A stretch of DNA of 64,000 bases from Alphaproteobacteria bacterium. Lineage in GTDB: Bacteria; Pseudomonadota; Alphaproteobacteria; Rhizobiales; Rhizobiaceae. Location of the stretch: contig JAHJHT010000002.1 of NCBI GenBank assembly GCA_018823835.1, forward strand, positions 1,116,001 through 1,180,000, read 5' to 3'. Below are positions 22,711-35,700 of this stretch, in pieces. Each line of letters begins with the position of its first letter. Within the stretch, counting starts at the first letter, position 1. Below the pieces are notes generated by a model that worked only from the letters and a program-made list of their open reading frames with translations, was not told the DNA's origin and searched no databases. A program made the position numbers and the translations under genes.

Positions 22711-23565
22711 ATGCGGCTCCGGCAAGTGGCATTCATGCTGCTTTGCGGGACGGTCTCCTTCTGCGGCGAGGCAATTGCCGATCCTCCCGGTCGCAGCCGT
22801 CCGGTCACCGTCAGCCGCATCTGCACCCTGATCGGCAATGAGGCCGACCGGCATCGCCTGCCGCGCGATTTTTTCGCCCGGCTGATCTTCAAGGAAAGCC
22901 GCTTCGATCCCGGGGCGGTCAGTCCGGCCGGCGCCGAGGGCATCGCCCAGTTCATGCCAGGCACTGCCGCCATGCGCGGCCTCGACGATTCCTTCGATAT
23001 CGACAAGGCGATTCCGGCTTCGGCAAAATATCTCGGCGAGCTGAAAACAGGCTTCGGAAATCTCGGTCTGGCGGCTGCAGCCTACAATGCCGGCGAGGCC
23101 AGGGTCTCGCGCTGGCTTTCGGCTGGCGGATACCTGCCGATAGAGACCGAGAACTACGTATTGGACATCATGGGCGAGCCGGTGGATAGATTTTCCGACC
23201 AGACCTATGCCGGGACGGTCCAACCGCTTGATCCCAAACTGGATTTCCAGGGCGCGTGCCGACAGCTCAGGGCACTTCGTCCAACAATGGTCGCCATGTC
23301 GACGGTCAGCGTGAAGCCCTGGGGCATCCAGGTTGCCGGCAATTTCCGGCGCGAGGCGGCCGTCAGGCAATGGCAAAGGCTGAGCCGCCGCGTCGCCAGC
23401 GCCGTCGCCGGGCACGAGCCGGTGGTCAGCCGGGTGCGTTCGCCACGCGGCCGGCGCGGAATCTATGTGGTGAGGATCGGCGCAGACGACCGTGCGGAGG
23501 CGGAGCGCATCTGCAGCAAGCTGCGCGGCGCGGGCGGCTCCTGCATCGTGCTCAAGAACCGCTGA
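22711..23565 (+). CDS. Lytic transglycosylase domain-containing protein
   Basis: FFARLIFKESRFDPGAVSPAGAEGIAQFMPGTA SLT motif; signal peptide. Confidence 0.9.
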   Translation: MRLRQVAFMLLCGTVSFCGEAIADPPGRSRPVTVSRICTLIGNEADRHRLPRDFFARLIFKESRFDPGAVSPAGAEGIAQFMPGTAAMRGLDDSFDIDKAIPASAKYLGELKTGFGNLGLAAAAYNAGEARVSRWLSAGGYLPIETENYVLDIMGEPVDRFSDQTYAGTVQPLDPKLDFQGACRQLRALRPTMVAMSTVSVKPWGIQVAGNFRREAAVRQWQRLSRRVASAVAGHEPVVSRVRSPRGRRGIYVVRIGADDRAEAERICSKLRGAGGSCIVLKNR

Positions 23566-23577
23566 CAGGAAAGGCCG

Positions 23578-25935
<2,358 letters not shown>

Positions 25936-25981
25936 TGTCGGGATTAGGCGGCATTTGCCTTAAAATTTCGTGTGTTTGCCG

Positions 25982-26935
25982 CTACTTGCGGCGAGCCGCG
26001 ACGAAGGAAGCTGCCGCCTTCAGCATTGCGCCGCGTTCGCCGTAGATGTCGAGCAGCTCCTGCGCCTGGGTCACGAGCCCGGCGAGCTGCAGCCGCGCCC
26101 AATCCTCGCCGTGCAGCGCAACGAGCGTCGCCTTGCCGGCGGCCTTGTCCTTGCCGGTGGCCTTGCCGAGGCTTTTTGCGTCGGCGGTTATGTCGAGCAG
26201 ATCGTCGGCAAGCTGGAAGGCAAGTCCGATAGCCGAACCGAACTCGGCCATTCGCTCCCGTTCGGCGGGCGCTGCGCCAGCCAGGATCGCGCCCGCCTCA
26301 CAGGCGAATCGGATGAGGGCGCCGGTTTTCATCGCCTGCAGCGCGATGATGCCCGGCTCGCCGGGGGGCGAGCGCTGTGCGTCGATGTCGAGAGTCTGGC
26401 CGCCGGCCATGCCGCCGATGCCCGATGCCCTGGCAAGTGCTACGACGAGGGCGCAGCGGCGGTCGGCGTCGAGCCCGGTAGCCTCATCGGCGATGATGTC
26501 GAAAGCGAGGGTAAGCAGGCTGTCTCCAGCCAAAATGGCGGTGGCCTCGTCGAAGGCCCTGTGAACCGTCGGCTGCCCGCGTCGCAGATCGTCATTGTCC
26601 ATGGCGGGCAGGTCGTCATGAATCAGCGAATAGCAGTGCACGCATTCAAGCGCTGCCGCGACCCGCATTGCGGCATCGGCGTCGGCGTCGAAGACGGCTG
26701 CCGATTCAAGCACAAGAAACGGCCGCAGGCGCTTGCCGCCATTGAGCACACCGTGGCGCATCGCAGCGAGCAGTCTGTCGGGGCGGGAAATCTCGCCCGG
26801 CTGCAAGCGGCCGTCGAGCAGTCGGCGAAGCAGGTCCTCGACGGAACTGGCGCGCAGTTCCAGGATGGTCTCGAAGGCCAAGTTTGCATCATCAAGCATG
26901 GTGCGACCGTTTACGTCATAGGCTGGCCCGGTCAA
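25982..26935 (-). CDS. ispA: Polyprenyl (farnesyl/geranyl) diphosphate synthase
   Basis: LIHDDLPAMDNDDLRRGQPTVH (first DDxxD) and FQLADDLLDITAD (second). Confidence 0.9.
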   Translation of the reverse strand: MTGPAYDVNGRTMLDDANLAFETILELRASSVEDLLRRLLDGRLQPGEISRPDRLLAAMRHGVLNGGKRLRPFLVLESAAVFDADADAAMRVAAALECVHCYSLIHDDLPAMDNDDLRRGQPTVHRAFDEATAILAGDSLLTLAFDIIADEATGLDADRRCALVVALARASGIGGMAGGQTLDIDAQRSPPGEPGIIALQAMKTGALIRFACEAGAILAGAAPAERERMAEFGSAIGLAFQLADDLLDITADAKSLGKATGKDKAAGKATLVALHGEDWARLQLAGLVTQAQELLDIYGERGAMLKAAASFVAARRK

Positions 26936-27008
26936 GCGGCACGCCGGGCTGTGTGTTGCCTATCCGTCTGGACGTCATTATGCCAGACCCTGAAGCGGGG
27001 AAGCGCGC

Positions 27009-27758
27009 GTGACTGAGCCGATCTTGGATCGACGGACCGAAGGGAGACCCATGGCGGCGAAGTCCAAGCGGGGAAAGCGCACGCCGCGCCACTGGCTGCG
27101 CCGCCTTGTGCTTCCCGTTGCCGCGCTGATTGCGCTTCCGCTGGTCCTCACGGTTTTCTACCGGCCTTCCTTCGTCCATCCGGTGTCGACGCTGATGCTG
27201 GCGGATCTGGTGACATTCTCGGGTTACGACCGGCGCTGGGTGTCGCTCGACGAGGTCGCTCCGGTGCTGGCGAATTCCGTGATCATGTCGGAGGACGGGC
27301 AGTTCTGCGCGCATCGCGGCGTCGACCTTGCCGAACTCAAGGTCGTGATCGACGATGCGCTGGCCGGTGAGGCGACGCGCGGCGCCTCGACGATCACCAT
27401 GCAGACGGTCAAGAACCTCTATCTCTGGCAGCGACCGCTCGGAACCGTGCGCAAGCTCATCGAACTGCCGCTCGCCGTCTATGCCGATTTCGTGCTGCCG
27501 AAGTACAGGATCATGGAAATCTATCTCAATATCGCCGAATGGGGCCCCGGCATCTACGGTATCGAGGCCGCGGCCCAGCACCATTTCTCGCGCTCGGCGG
27601 CCGACCTGACCGCCAGGCAGGCCGCGCTGCTGGCCGTCACGCTGCCCAATCCGGCCGGCCGAAATCCGGCCCGTCCATCGGCGGGCCTGAAGCGGCTCGC
27701 TTCCATCATCGAGCGGCGCGCGGCGAAGGCCGGAGGCTATGTCGGCTGTCTCAGATAG
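27009..27758 (+). CDS. mtgA: Monofunctional biosynthetic peptidoglycan transglycosylase MtgA
   Basis: [50 protein letters not shown]; start possibly at internal MAAKSKRG. Confidence 0.94.
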   Translation: MTEPILDRRTEGRPMAAKSKRGKRTPRHWLRRLVLPVAALIALPLVLTVFYRPSFVHPVSTLMLADLVTFSGYDRRWVSLDEVAPVLANSVIMSEDGQFCAHRGVDLAELKVVIDDALAGEATRGASTITMQTVKNLYLWQRPLGTVRKLIELPLAVYADFVLPKYRIMEIYLNIAEWGPGIYGIEAAAQHHFSRSAADLTARQAALLAVTLPNPAGRNPARPSAGLKRLASIIERRAAKAGGYVGCLR

Positions 27759-27850
27759 CGCTGAGCGAGGCGCTCGCGCAAAAAAATCGTGCCGGCACTG
27801 GTCAAAGCGGCGTGGCCCGTGTATGGACACCGCACTTTCTGGAGATATCG

Positions 27851-27892
27851 GCCCGCCAGAGTGGCCCTTTTACGAGGGTTGCGGGCTTTTTT
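27851..27892 (+). terminator. Terminator/attenuator-like hairpin immediately upstream of rpmF
   Basis: GCCCGC...CCC(TTTTACGA)GGG..GCGGGC followed by T6, ending 14 nt before rpmF ATG. Confidence 0.65.
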
Positions 27893-27906
27893 AGTGGAGC
27901 ACTTCC

Positions 27907-28089
27907 ATGGCTGTGCCAAAACGAAAAACTTCGCCGTCCAAGCGCGGCATGCGCCGCTCGGCCGATGCGCTGAAGGCCCCGACCTATGTCGAGGACAAGA
28001 ACTCCGGCGAAATGCGCCGTCCGCACCACATCGACCTGAAGACCGGCATGTATCGCGGTCGCCAGGTGCTGACGCCGAAGGAAAGCTGA
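27907..28089 (+). CDS. rpmF: 50S ribosomal protein L32
   Basis: [55 protein letters not shown]. Confidence 0.97.
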   Translation: MAVPKRKTSPSKRGMRRSADALKAPTYVEDKNSGEMRRPHHIDLKTGMYRGRQVLTPKES

Positions 28090-28116
28090 TCAGGCTTTCA
28101 TCGCAACGTTCTTAAA

Positions 28117-28141
28117 GGCCGGCTTTCAGCCGGTCTTTTTT
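28117..28141 (+). terminator. Rho-independent terminator after rpmF
   Basis: GGCCGGCtttcaGCCGGTC followed by T6. Confidence 0.85.
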
Positions 28142-28221
28142 GTTGCCGCGACCGGGGCTCTTGACGTCGACGCCATCCCGCCCTCTACAGGCAGCGTGAC
28201 CCGTTACCGAGGAGAGTCGCC

Positions 28222-28629
28222 ATGCTTTCGAGCATTCCGCTGCTGGGGGTGCCGTTCATTCTCTACAATCTGGGACTTGCCGGCGTGTTCGGCGCGGGAC
28301 CAGGGGGCGACCCCTGGAGCATCGAGCTGTTCTCGTTCTCGATGATGTCGGGGGGTGTGTTCTCGATGACGCTCGGCATGCTGATGATCGTCATCGCGCT
28401 GCTGCTGTTCTTCGTCGAGATCGTCAAGGCGACGCGCACGTCGAACGCCTCCATCCTCGACCACCTGTTGTCGACTTTCGTCTTCGTCGCCTTCCTGGTC
28501 GAGTTCCTGCTGGTCAGGGGCGCGGCAACCTCGGTGTTCTTCACCCTGATGGTGATCACGCTGATCGACGTGCTGGCAGGCTTTTCCGTGTCGCTGCGGG
28601 CCGCGAGCCGCGACGTCACCATAGGCTGA
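28222..28629 (+). CDS. Hypothetical integral membrane protein (about four TM)
   Basis: 135 aa, hydrophobic; MLSSIPLLGVPFILYNLGLAGVFGAG... Confidence 0.75.
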   Translation: MLSSIPLLGVPFILYNLGLAGVFGAGPGGDPWSIELFSFSMMSGGVFSMTLGMLMIVIALLLFFVEIVKATRTSNASILDHLLSTFVFVAFLVEFLLVRGAATSVFFTLMVITLIDVLAGFSVSLRAASRDVTIG

Positions 28630-28636
28630 GCCGGGC

Positions 28637-29065
28637 TCAGCCCTCGGCGGAAAACCCGGCCGCCTCGATCCCGGCCACCGCCGCCGCCTCGTCATTGTCG
28701 GACGTATCGCCCGAAATGCCGACTGCGCCGATGACGCCGCCGGCGCCGTCGCGGATCAGCACGCCGCCCGGCACCGGAACGATCCTGCCACCCGAGACAT
28801 CCTGGACGCCGGCCATGAGATGCGGCCGGTCCCTGGCGAAGGCATCGAGCCGGCGCGAGCCCATGCCGAGCGCCAGCGCGCCAAAGGCCTTTCCCGATGC
28901 CATCTCGGGCCGCAGGAAGGACGCGCCGTCCTGGCGCTGAAACGCGACAAGATGTCCGCCGGAATCGAGAACGGCGACGCCAAGCGGCTTCAGCTCGAGT
29001 TCGGCAGCCTTAGAAAGAGCCGACGTGATGATTGCATTGGCCTTCGCCAGCGATAGCTCGGTCAT
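28637..29065 (-). CDS. GlcG/HbpS family heme-binding-like protein
   Basis: MTELSLAKANAIITSALSKAAELELKPLGVAVLDSGGHLVAFQRQDGASFLRPEMASGKAFGAL. Confidence 0.88.
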   Translation of the reverse strand: MTELSLAKANAIITSALSKAAELELKPLGVAVLDSGGHLVAFQRQDGASFLRPEMASGKAFGALALGMGSRRLDAFARDRPHLMAGVQDVSGGRIVPVPGGVLIRDGAGGVIGAVGISGDTSDNDEAAAVAGIEAAGFSAEG

Positions 29066-29146
29066 AAAGTAGCTCCGCATTGAATAAGTGCCGGGCCGCC
29101 CGGGCGGCCTTCGATGGTACTTCGACGATTTCGGGACGCCCGGGGG

Positions 29147-29740
29147 TCAGCCCATCGAGTCGATCTTGCGCTGCATCGCGGCGATCTGTTCCTTGAGCTC
29201 GCTCAGGTCGTCGGGCTTGTCCTCCGCCTCGGCTTCCTCCGTGTCCCCAGCCTGGCCGCCGGGCGGAAATGGCGTGAACAGGCGCATGGCGTTCTGGAAC
29301 ATCTCGATGTTCCGGCGTGCCTGGTCCTCGATCGCCTTGATCGGGGTCGCGATCTTGACCATGTCGATCGGCGTCTTGCCCATTGCCGACTTCATCTGCT
29401 CGCGGAAGCGCTCCTGCTCCTTGGCGAAGGCGATCATCGACTGCTCGAGAAAGCTCGGCACCACCATCTGCATCTGGTCGCCATAGAAAGAGATGAGCTG
29501 GCGCAGGAACGGGACCGGCAGCATGTTCTGGCCGTCCTTGTTCTCCAGTTCGAAGATGATCTGGGTCAGCACGGGGTGGGTTATGTCGTCGCCGGTCTTG
29601 GCGTCCTGGACGGTGAAGTCCTCGCCCTTCTTGACCATCTCGGCCAGGTCCTCGAGCGTGACATAGGTGCTCGTGCCCGTGTTGTAGAGCCGTCGATTGG
29701 CGTATTTCTTGATCACAACCGGATCGTCTTTGACGGCCAT
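29147..29740 (-). CDS. phaR: Polyhydroxyalkanoate synthesis repressor PhaR
   Basis: VVIKKYANRRLYNTGTSTYVTLEDLAEMVKKGEDFTVQDAKTGDDIT; divergent from phaA-phaB. Confidence 0.94.
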   Translation of the reverse strand: MAVKDDPVVIKKYANRRLYNTGTSTYVTLEDLAEMVKKGEDFTVQDAKTGDDITHPVLTQIIFELENKDGQNMLPVPFLRQLISFYGDQMQMVVPSFLEQSMIAFAKEQERFREQMKSAMGKTPIDMVKIATPIKAIEDQARRNIEMFQNAMRLFTPFPPGGQAGDTEEAEAEDKPDDLSELKEQIAAMQRKIDSMG

Positions 29741-30018
29741 ATGCGTCCTCCCAGAAAGACCGGGCCGCAGTGTAAGCACCCGGTAACGATCGTGTCCTGT
29801 TTGAGGATATGCGCAAAAGCCATGCGATTCCAAGCTGTTTGTGCAGTGCGGGATTGCAGCATTCGGCAAGGCGGTGAAATTGCTGCGCAGCACGACTACC
29901 TGTAGCGAAGCGCGCCCTGATACGCGACCATTTGATATTTGACTCGGGATTTGGAAACGCCCAGAAAGTTTCTCATCAGGGCTCGCCCGACAGCCCCATT
30001 GCCAGTTTGGAGATCAAT

Positions 30019-31203
30019 ATGTCCGCATCCAGTTCAATCGTCGTCGCAAGCGCGGCCCGCACTCCGGTCGGCTCGTTCAACGGCGCGTTCGCCAACATGC
30101 CCGCGCACGACCTCGGCACCATCGTGTTGAAGGAGGTGCTCGAGCGGGCCGGCGTGGATGCCAAGGAAGTCGACGAGGTCATTCTCGGCCAGATCCTGAC
30201 GGCAGCCCAGGGCCAGAACCCGGCCAGGCAGGCGGCGATCAATGCCGGCATCCCGAAGGAAGCAACCGCCTGGGGCCTGAACCAGCTCTGCGGATCGGGC
30301 CTGCGCGCCGTTGCCATCGGCATGCAGCAGATCGCCATGGGCGACGCCAAGATCATCGTCGCGGGCGGCCAGGAGTCGATGTCGATGGCGCCGCATGCGC
30401 AACACCTGCGCGCAGGCACCAAGATGGGCGACCTGAAGTTCGTCGACACGATGATGAAGGACGCGCTGGTCGACGCCTTCTACGGCTACCCGATGGGCAA
30501 CACGGCGGAGAATGTCGCGCGCCAATGGCAGCTTACCCGCGACCAGCAGGACGAATTCGCCGTCGGCTCGCAGAACAAGGCTGAGGCCGCGCAGAAGGCA
30601 GGAAAGTTCAAGGACGAGATCGTCGCGGTGACGGTCAAGGGCCGCAAGGGCGACACTATCGTCGACCAGGACGAGTATATCCGTGCAGGCACCACGATGG
30701 ACACGATGCAGAAGCTCAGGCCGGTCTTCGACAAGGAAGGCACGGTCACGGCCGGCAACGCGTCGGGCATCAATGACGGCGCTGCCGCGACGCTGCTGAT
30801 GACCGAGGCCGAAGCCGAACGCCGCGGCATCACGCCGCTGGTGCGCATCGTCTCCTGGGCGACCGCCGGCGTCGACCCGCAGATCATGGGCACGGGTCCG
30901 ATCCCGGCATCGCGCAAGGCACTTGAGAAAGCCGGCTGGTCGGTGGGCGACCTCGACCTGGTCGAGGCCAACGAGGCCTTCGCGGCTCAGGCCTGCGCGG
31001 TAAACAAGGACATGGGCTGGGATCCCGCGATCGTCAACGTCAACGGCGGCGCCATTGCCATCGGCCACCCGGTCGGCGCATCCGGCGCCCGCATCCTGAA
31101 CACGCTGGTCTACGAAATGCGTCGCCGCGGCGCGAAGAAGGGCCTGGCGACACTGTGCATCGGCGGCGGCATGGGCGTGGCCATGTGCCTCGAAGCCATG
31201 TGA
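30019..31203 (+). CDS. phaA: Acetyl-CoA C-acetyltransferase (beta-ketothiolase) PhaA
   Basis: [50 protein letters not shown]. Confidence 0.96.
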   Translation: MSASSSIVVASAARTPVGSFNGAFANMPAHDLGTIVLKEVLERAGVDAKEVDEVILGQILTAAQGQNPARQAAINAGIPKEATAWGLNQLCGSGLRAVAIGMQQIAMGDAKIIVAGGQESMSMAPHAQHLRAGTKMGDLKFVDTMMKDALVDAFYGYPMGNTAENVARQWQLTRDQQDEFAVGSQNKAEAAQKAGKFKDEIVAVTVKGRKGDTIVDQDEYIRAGTTMDTMQKLRPVFDKEGTVTAGNASGINDGAAATLLMTEAEAERRGITPLVRIVSWATAGVDPQIMGTGPIPASRKALEKAGWSVGDLDLVEANEAFAAQACAVNKDMGWDPAIVNVNGGAIAIGHPVGASGARILNTLVYEMRRRGAKKGLATLCIGGGMGVAMCLEAM

Positions 31204-31293
31204 CAATCCTACTGCGGATCGGGAGGCCAGCCACCCGATCCGGCCATGAACTGAAATAAAAGCCCGGGAACAGGGCGACCAAAGGGGAAACGC

Positions 31294-32016
31294 ATGACCA
31301 AGACAGCACTCGTCACCGGTGGCACGCGCGGCATTGGCGCCGCCATCTCGATCGCACTCAAGTCCGCCGGCTATTCAGTGGCGGCCAACTACGCCGGCAA
31401 TGACGAGGCGGCGCAGACCTTCAAGAACGAGACCGGAATCCCGGTCTACAAATGGTCGGTGGCTGACTACGACGCCTGCGTGGCGGGCATTGCCAAGGTC
31501 GAGGCCGATCTCGGGCCCGTCGCCGTGCTGGTAAACAATGCCGGCATCACCCGCGACGCGATGTTCCACCGCATGACGCGGGAACAGTGGGGTGAAGTCA
31601 TGGGCACCAACCTCAACGGGCTGTTCAACATGACGCATCCGGTGTGGCCGGGCATGCGCGACCGCAAGTTCGGCCGCGTCATCAACATCTCGTCGATCAA
31701 CGGCCAGAAGGGCCAGATGGGTCAGGCCAACTACGCGGCGGCGAAGGCCGGCGATATCGGCTTCACCAAGACGCTCGCCCAGGAGGGTGCGCGGGCCGGC
31801 ATCACGGTCAACGCGATCTGCCCAGGCTACATCGGCACCGAAATGGTGCGCTCGGTTCCCGAGAAGGTGCTCGATTCCATCGTCTCGCAGATTCCCGTCG
31901 GTCGTCTCGGCGAACCGGACGAGATCGCGCGCTGCGTGGTGTTCCTCGCCTCAGACGACAGCGGCTTCATCACCGGCTCGACGCTCTCCGCCAACGGCGG
32001 CCAATACTGCGTCTAG
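31294..32016 (+). CDS. phaB: Acetoacetyl-CoA reductase PhaB
   Basis: SDR: TGGTRGIGAAIS, NNAGITRD, YAAAKAGDIGFTKTLA; adjacent to phaA. Confidence 0.95.
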   Translation: MTKTALVTGGTRGIGAAISIALKSAGYSVAANYAGNDEAAQTFKNETGIPVYKWSVADYDACVAGIAKVEADLGPVAVLVNNAGITRDAMFHRMTREQWGEVMGTNLNGLFNMTHPVWPGMRDRKFGRVINISSINGQKGQMGQANYAAAKAGDIGFTKTLAQEGARAGITVNAICPGYIGTEMVRSVPEKVLDSIVSQIPVGRLGEPDEIARCVVFLASDDSGFITGSTLSANGGQYCV

Positions 32017-32227
32017 GCACGAGCGCCGGGTTGCGACGCCCGGCACTCGCTTTGCCCAAGTCTCGCCCGCGGCGGCTCGCATAGCCGCGGGCTCTGTTCG
32101 TGCGCCCTGCGCGGTCGTCCCGCCATGGGACGCATTGGTTAACGGCCAAGCCATCCGGGATTCAAACGGAAGAAGAAAACTCCGTTGCGTAGGCCGCGCG
32201 GCGGGCGGCATCACAACATCTAGGGGT

Positions 32228-32297
32228 GAACAAAAGGGGAAATTCACGCTGCCGCTGATTCGTCGCCGATTCGTTCCCCCTTTGGGCGGAACGTTAA
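32228..32297. repeat. Copy 1 of ~70-bp direct repeat (GAACAAAA-N21-GATTCGTCGCCGATTCGTTCC-N-ACGTTAA)
   Basis: Shares blocks and exact internal spacing with copy 2 (29 bp from GAACAAAA to first GATTC; 34 bp from GATTC to ACGTTAA). Confidence 0.7.
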
Positions 32298-32499
32298 TGG
32301 AATGGGCCTGCGTCGCCACACGACGGTTCACTCGCGCTTCAAATATACTAACGAAATCATAAGTTTGCTCTCAAGCCCGAGCGCGGGCCGGGGGCGCAGC
32401 CGACAAAGGTTAACGCGCAGACCGCAAACCGAGGCAGGCGCGCAGCAGGCGATTCAGCATGTGGTGGAGTCGAGCGGCCGGCGGACCACATGTTGAGGG

Positions 32500-32569
32500 G
32501 AACAAAACCTGAATCGGCGCAGGTCACTGATTCGTCGCTGATTCGTTCCAGACTCGTTCCATACGTTAA
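32500..32569. repeat. Copy 2 of ~70-bp direct repeat, containing three 11-bp-phased GANTC sites and a GTTC-N7-GTTC box
   Basis: GATTC at 32529 and 32540, GACTC at 32551; GTTC at 32545 and 32556. Confidence 0.75.
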
Positions 32570-32703
32570 CCGCGCCAACTTTTCGGCTTTCCCTTCCCCC
32601 AACAACTCCCTATGTGTCGGAAGGATCCGCAGCCCGAAATGTGCCGCACCGATCGTCTCCCGCATGTTGCGAAGCCGAGCCAGAGAGGCCACGTTCGGAA
32701 CCC

Positions 32704-35700
32704 ATGACCTTCCATCCCAAGAATGCCGACCCGCTGATCCTGTCGGGCCGCGACGTAACAGCGGTGCTGGGCCCGACAAACACGGGCAAGACCCATCTCG
32801 CCATCGAGCGCATGGTGGCGCATGAGAGCGGGCTTATCGGCCTGCCGCTCAGGCTGCTGGCGCGCGAGGTCTATGCCCGCGTCTGCGAGAAGGTCGGCGC
32901 GCACAAGGTGGCGCTGATCACCGGCGAGGAGAAAATCCAGCCGGCTGGTGCCAAATACTCGGTCTGCACCGTCGAGGCGATGCCGCGCACGACCGACGCC
33001 GCCTTCGTCGCCATCGACGAGGTGCAACTCGCCGGCGACTTCGAACGCGGCCATATCTTCACCGACCGCATCCTGCACCTGCGCGGCCGGCAGGAAACCT
33101 TGCTGCTCGGCGCGGCGACGATGCGCGGCATCCTTGAGCGCCTGCTGAAGGGTGTCTCGGTGGTAACCCGGCCGCGGTTGTCGCATCTCGCCTATGCGGG
33201 CCAGAAGAAGCTGACCCGGCTGCCCAGCCGTTCAGCCATCGTCGCCTTCTCGGCCGACGAGGTCTACGCTATCGCAGAGCTCGTGCGGCGCCAGCGCGGC
33301 GGAGCGGCCGTTGTGCTCGGCGCGCTCAGCCCGCGGACCCGCAACGCACAGGTCGAGCTCTACCAGGCGGGCGACGTCGACTATTTAATCGCCACCGATG
33401 CGATCGGCATGGGCCTCAACCTCGATCTCGACCATGTCGCCTTCGCGCAGGACCGCAAGTTCGACGGCTACCAGTTCCGCAACCTGTCGGCGGCCGAGCT
33501 CGGGCAGATCGCGGGCCGCGCCGGCCGGCACCTGCGCGACGGCACGTTCGGCGTCACCGGCCAGGTCGACCCTTTTGATGAGGATCTGGTCAAGAAGATC
33601 GAGGGCCATGACTTCGATCCGGTGAAGGTGCTGCAGTGGCGCACGGCCGATTTCGACTTTTCGAGCCTCGACGCGCTGCGGCGATCGATCGAACGGACGG
33701 CCCCGGTCGAGGGCCTGACCCGGGCGCTGCCGGCGGTCGATGCGCAGGCACTCGAGCATCTTTCCATGGACCCGGCGATCCGCGACCTCGCGACCAGTCG
33801 AGAGAGAGTTGCACTGCTTTGGGAGGCCTGCGTCCTGCCGGACTATCGCCGCATTGCGCCGGCACAACATGCCGAACTGATCGCCTCGATCTATGACGAC
33901 CTCGCCAGGAAGGGCCATGTCGACGAGAACTACATGGCAGAACAGGTGCGGCGCGCGGATTCCACCGATGGTGACATCGACGCACTGTCGCACCGGATTG
34001 CCCAGATCAGAACCTGGACATTCGTTTCAAATCGGCCGCAATGGCTTGCCGATCCAACACACTGGCAGGAAAAGACGCGCGAAATCGAGGATAGACTGTC
34101 GGACGCACTGCATGAGCGGTTGACGAAACGCTTCGTAGACCGCAGGACTTCCGTCCTTGTCCGGCGTCTCAGGGAAAACACGATGCTCGAAGCCGAAATT
34201 GCCCCGTCGGGCATGGTTGTCGTCGAAGGCCACCATGTTGGCGAGTTGCAGGGGTTCCGGTTCACTGCCGACCAGAGCGCCAGCGGCGAGGATGGCAAGG
34301 CCATCCGCTCGGCGGCGCAGAAAGCGCTTGCCGCCGAATTCGAAACGCGCGCAGAGCGTTTCGCGGCGAGCGCCAATGGCGACATTGCGCTCGGGTCGGA
34401 CGGCACGCTGCGCTGGCTCGGTGCGCCGATCGCCACACTGGTCGAGGGCGAGGACGCGCTGAAGCCGCGCGCCGTGCTTCTGGCCGACGAACAGCTGACC
34501 GGCCCGGCACGCGACAAGGTTGCCGCGCGCATCGACCGCTTCGTGAATTTTCAGGTCGAACTCCTGCTGAAGCCGCTGGTCGAACTGAAGAATGCCGACC
34601 AGATTGCCGGCATCGGACGCGGCATCGCCTTCCAGCTCGCCGAGAATTTCGGCGTCCTGAACCGGCGCGACATTGCCGAAGACGTGAAATCGCTGGATCA
34701 GGCCGGCCGCGCGGCGCTGCGCCGTCTCGGCGTGCGTTTCGGCGCCTACCACATTTTCGTGCCGGCGCTGATCAAGCCGGCACCGGCAGGTCTGGTGACG
34801 CTGCTGTGGGCGCTCAAGAACGACGGCAAGGACAAGCCCGGTTTCGGCGACATCGTGCATGCGCTGGCCACCGGCCGGACCTCGGTCGTCATCGATCCGA
34901 CCTTCGATCCGGTCTTCTACAAGCTCGCGGGCTTCCGCACGCTTGGACGTCGCGCCGTGCGCATCGACATTCTGGAGCGGCTCGCCGATCTCATCCGTCC
35001 CGCGCTGGCCTGGAAGGCGGGCACGGGATCGCGCCCGGAAGGGGCCTATGACGGCTCGGCCTTCATGGTGACGCCGGCGATGATGTCGATTCTCGGCGCC
35101 AATGCAGAGGACATCGAAGAGATCCTCAAGGGTCTAGGCTACCGGTCCGAGGCGAAACCCGCCGACGAGGTGAAGGAACGGCTCGAGGCCCTCGACCAGG
35201 CGGCGCGCGAGGCCGTGGCCGCAGCCGCCGCGAAGGCAGAGGCCGACAAGGCCGCACGTTCGGCGGAAAAGGCTGCGCAGGAAGCACAGGCCACCGAAGC
35301 CGTTACTGTTGCAGGGGACTCAGTCGAGGCGGCTGAAGCGCCCGCCGGGATCGTAGAGGCCCCGGCCGGCGATGCCGCGGAGGGCAGTCCCGAGCCGGCC
35401 GCAGGCGGAGACGAAAACGTTCCAGTCGAGGCACCGGTCTGGGCGCCCTCGGGCAGCCCGGAGATCGCGGCTCCCGTCGCCGAACAACCCGCTTCGGTTC
35501 TGGGTGAAGAGCCGGCGGAGAGCGCGGCGCCTGCAGAAGCGGTTGCGTCCGAGACCAGCCCAGCTTTTGAACCCGCGGCAGAAGCCGAGGCTCCCGCCGC
35601 TGAAGGTGTCGCACCTGCCGCTGAACCCGCAGCGCAGGGCGAGGCCGCGGTAGCGACCGGCGACCGACCGGCAGCAGCCGCCGCCGACGAGGCAGCCAGC

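Noticed and set aside
30034-31206. 390-aa minus ORF antisense to phaA
   Set aside because: Antisense artefact; phaA is unambiguous.
32017-32703. Small ORFs in the phaB-helicase gap (for example 32490-32825)
   Set aside because: No recognisable product, weak or absent ribosome sites, overlap with the repeat elements and the helicase start; gap better explained as regulatory DNA.
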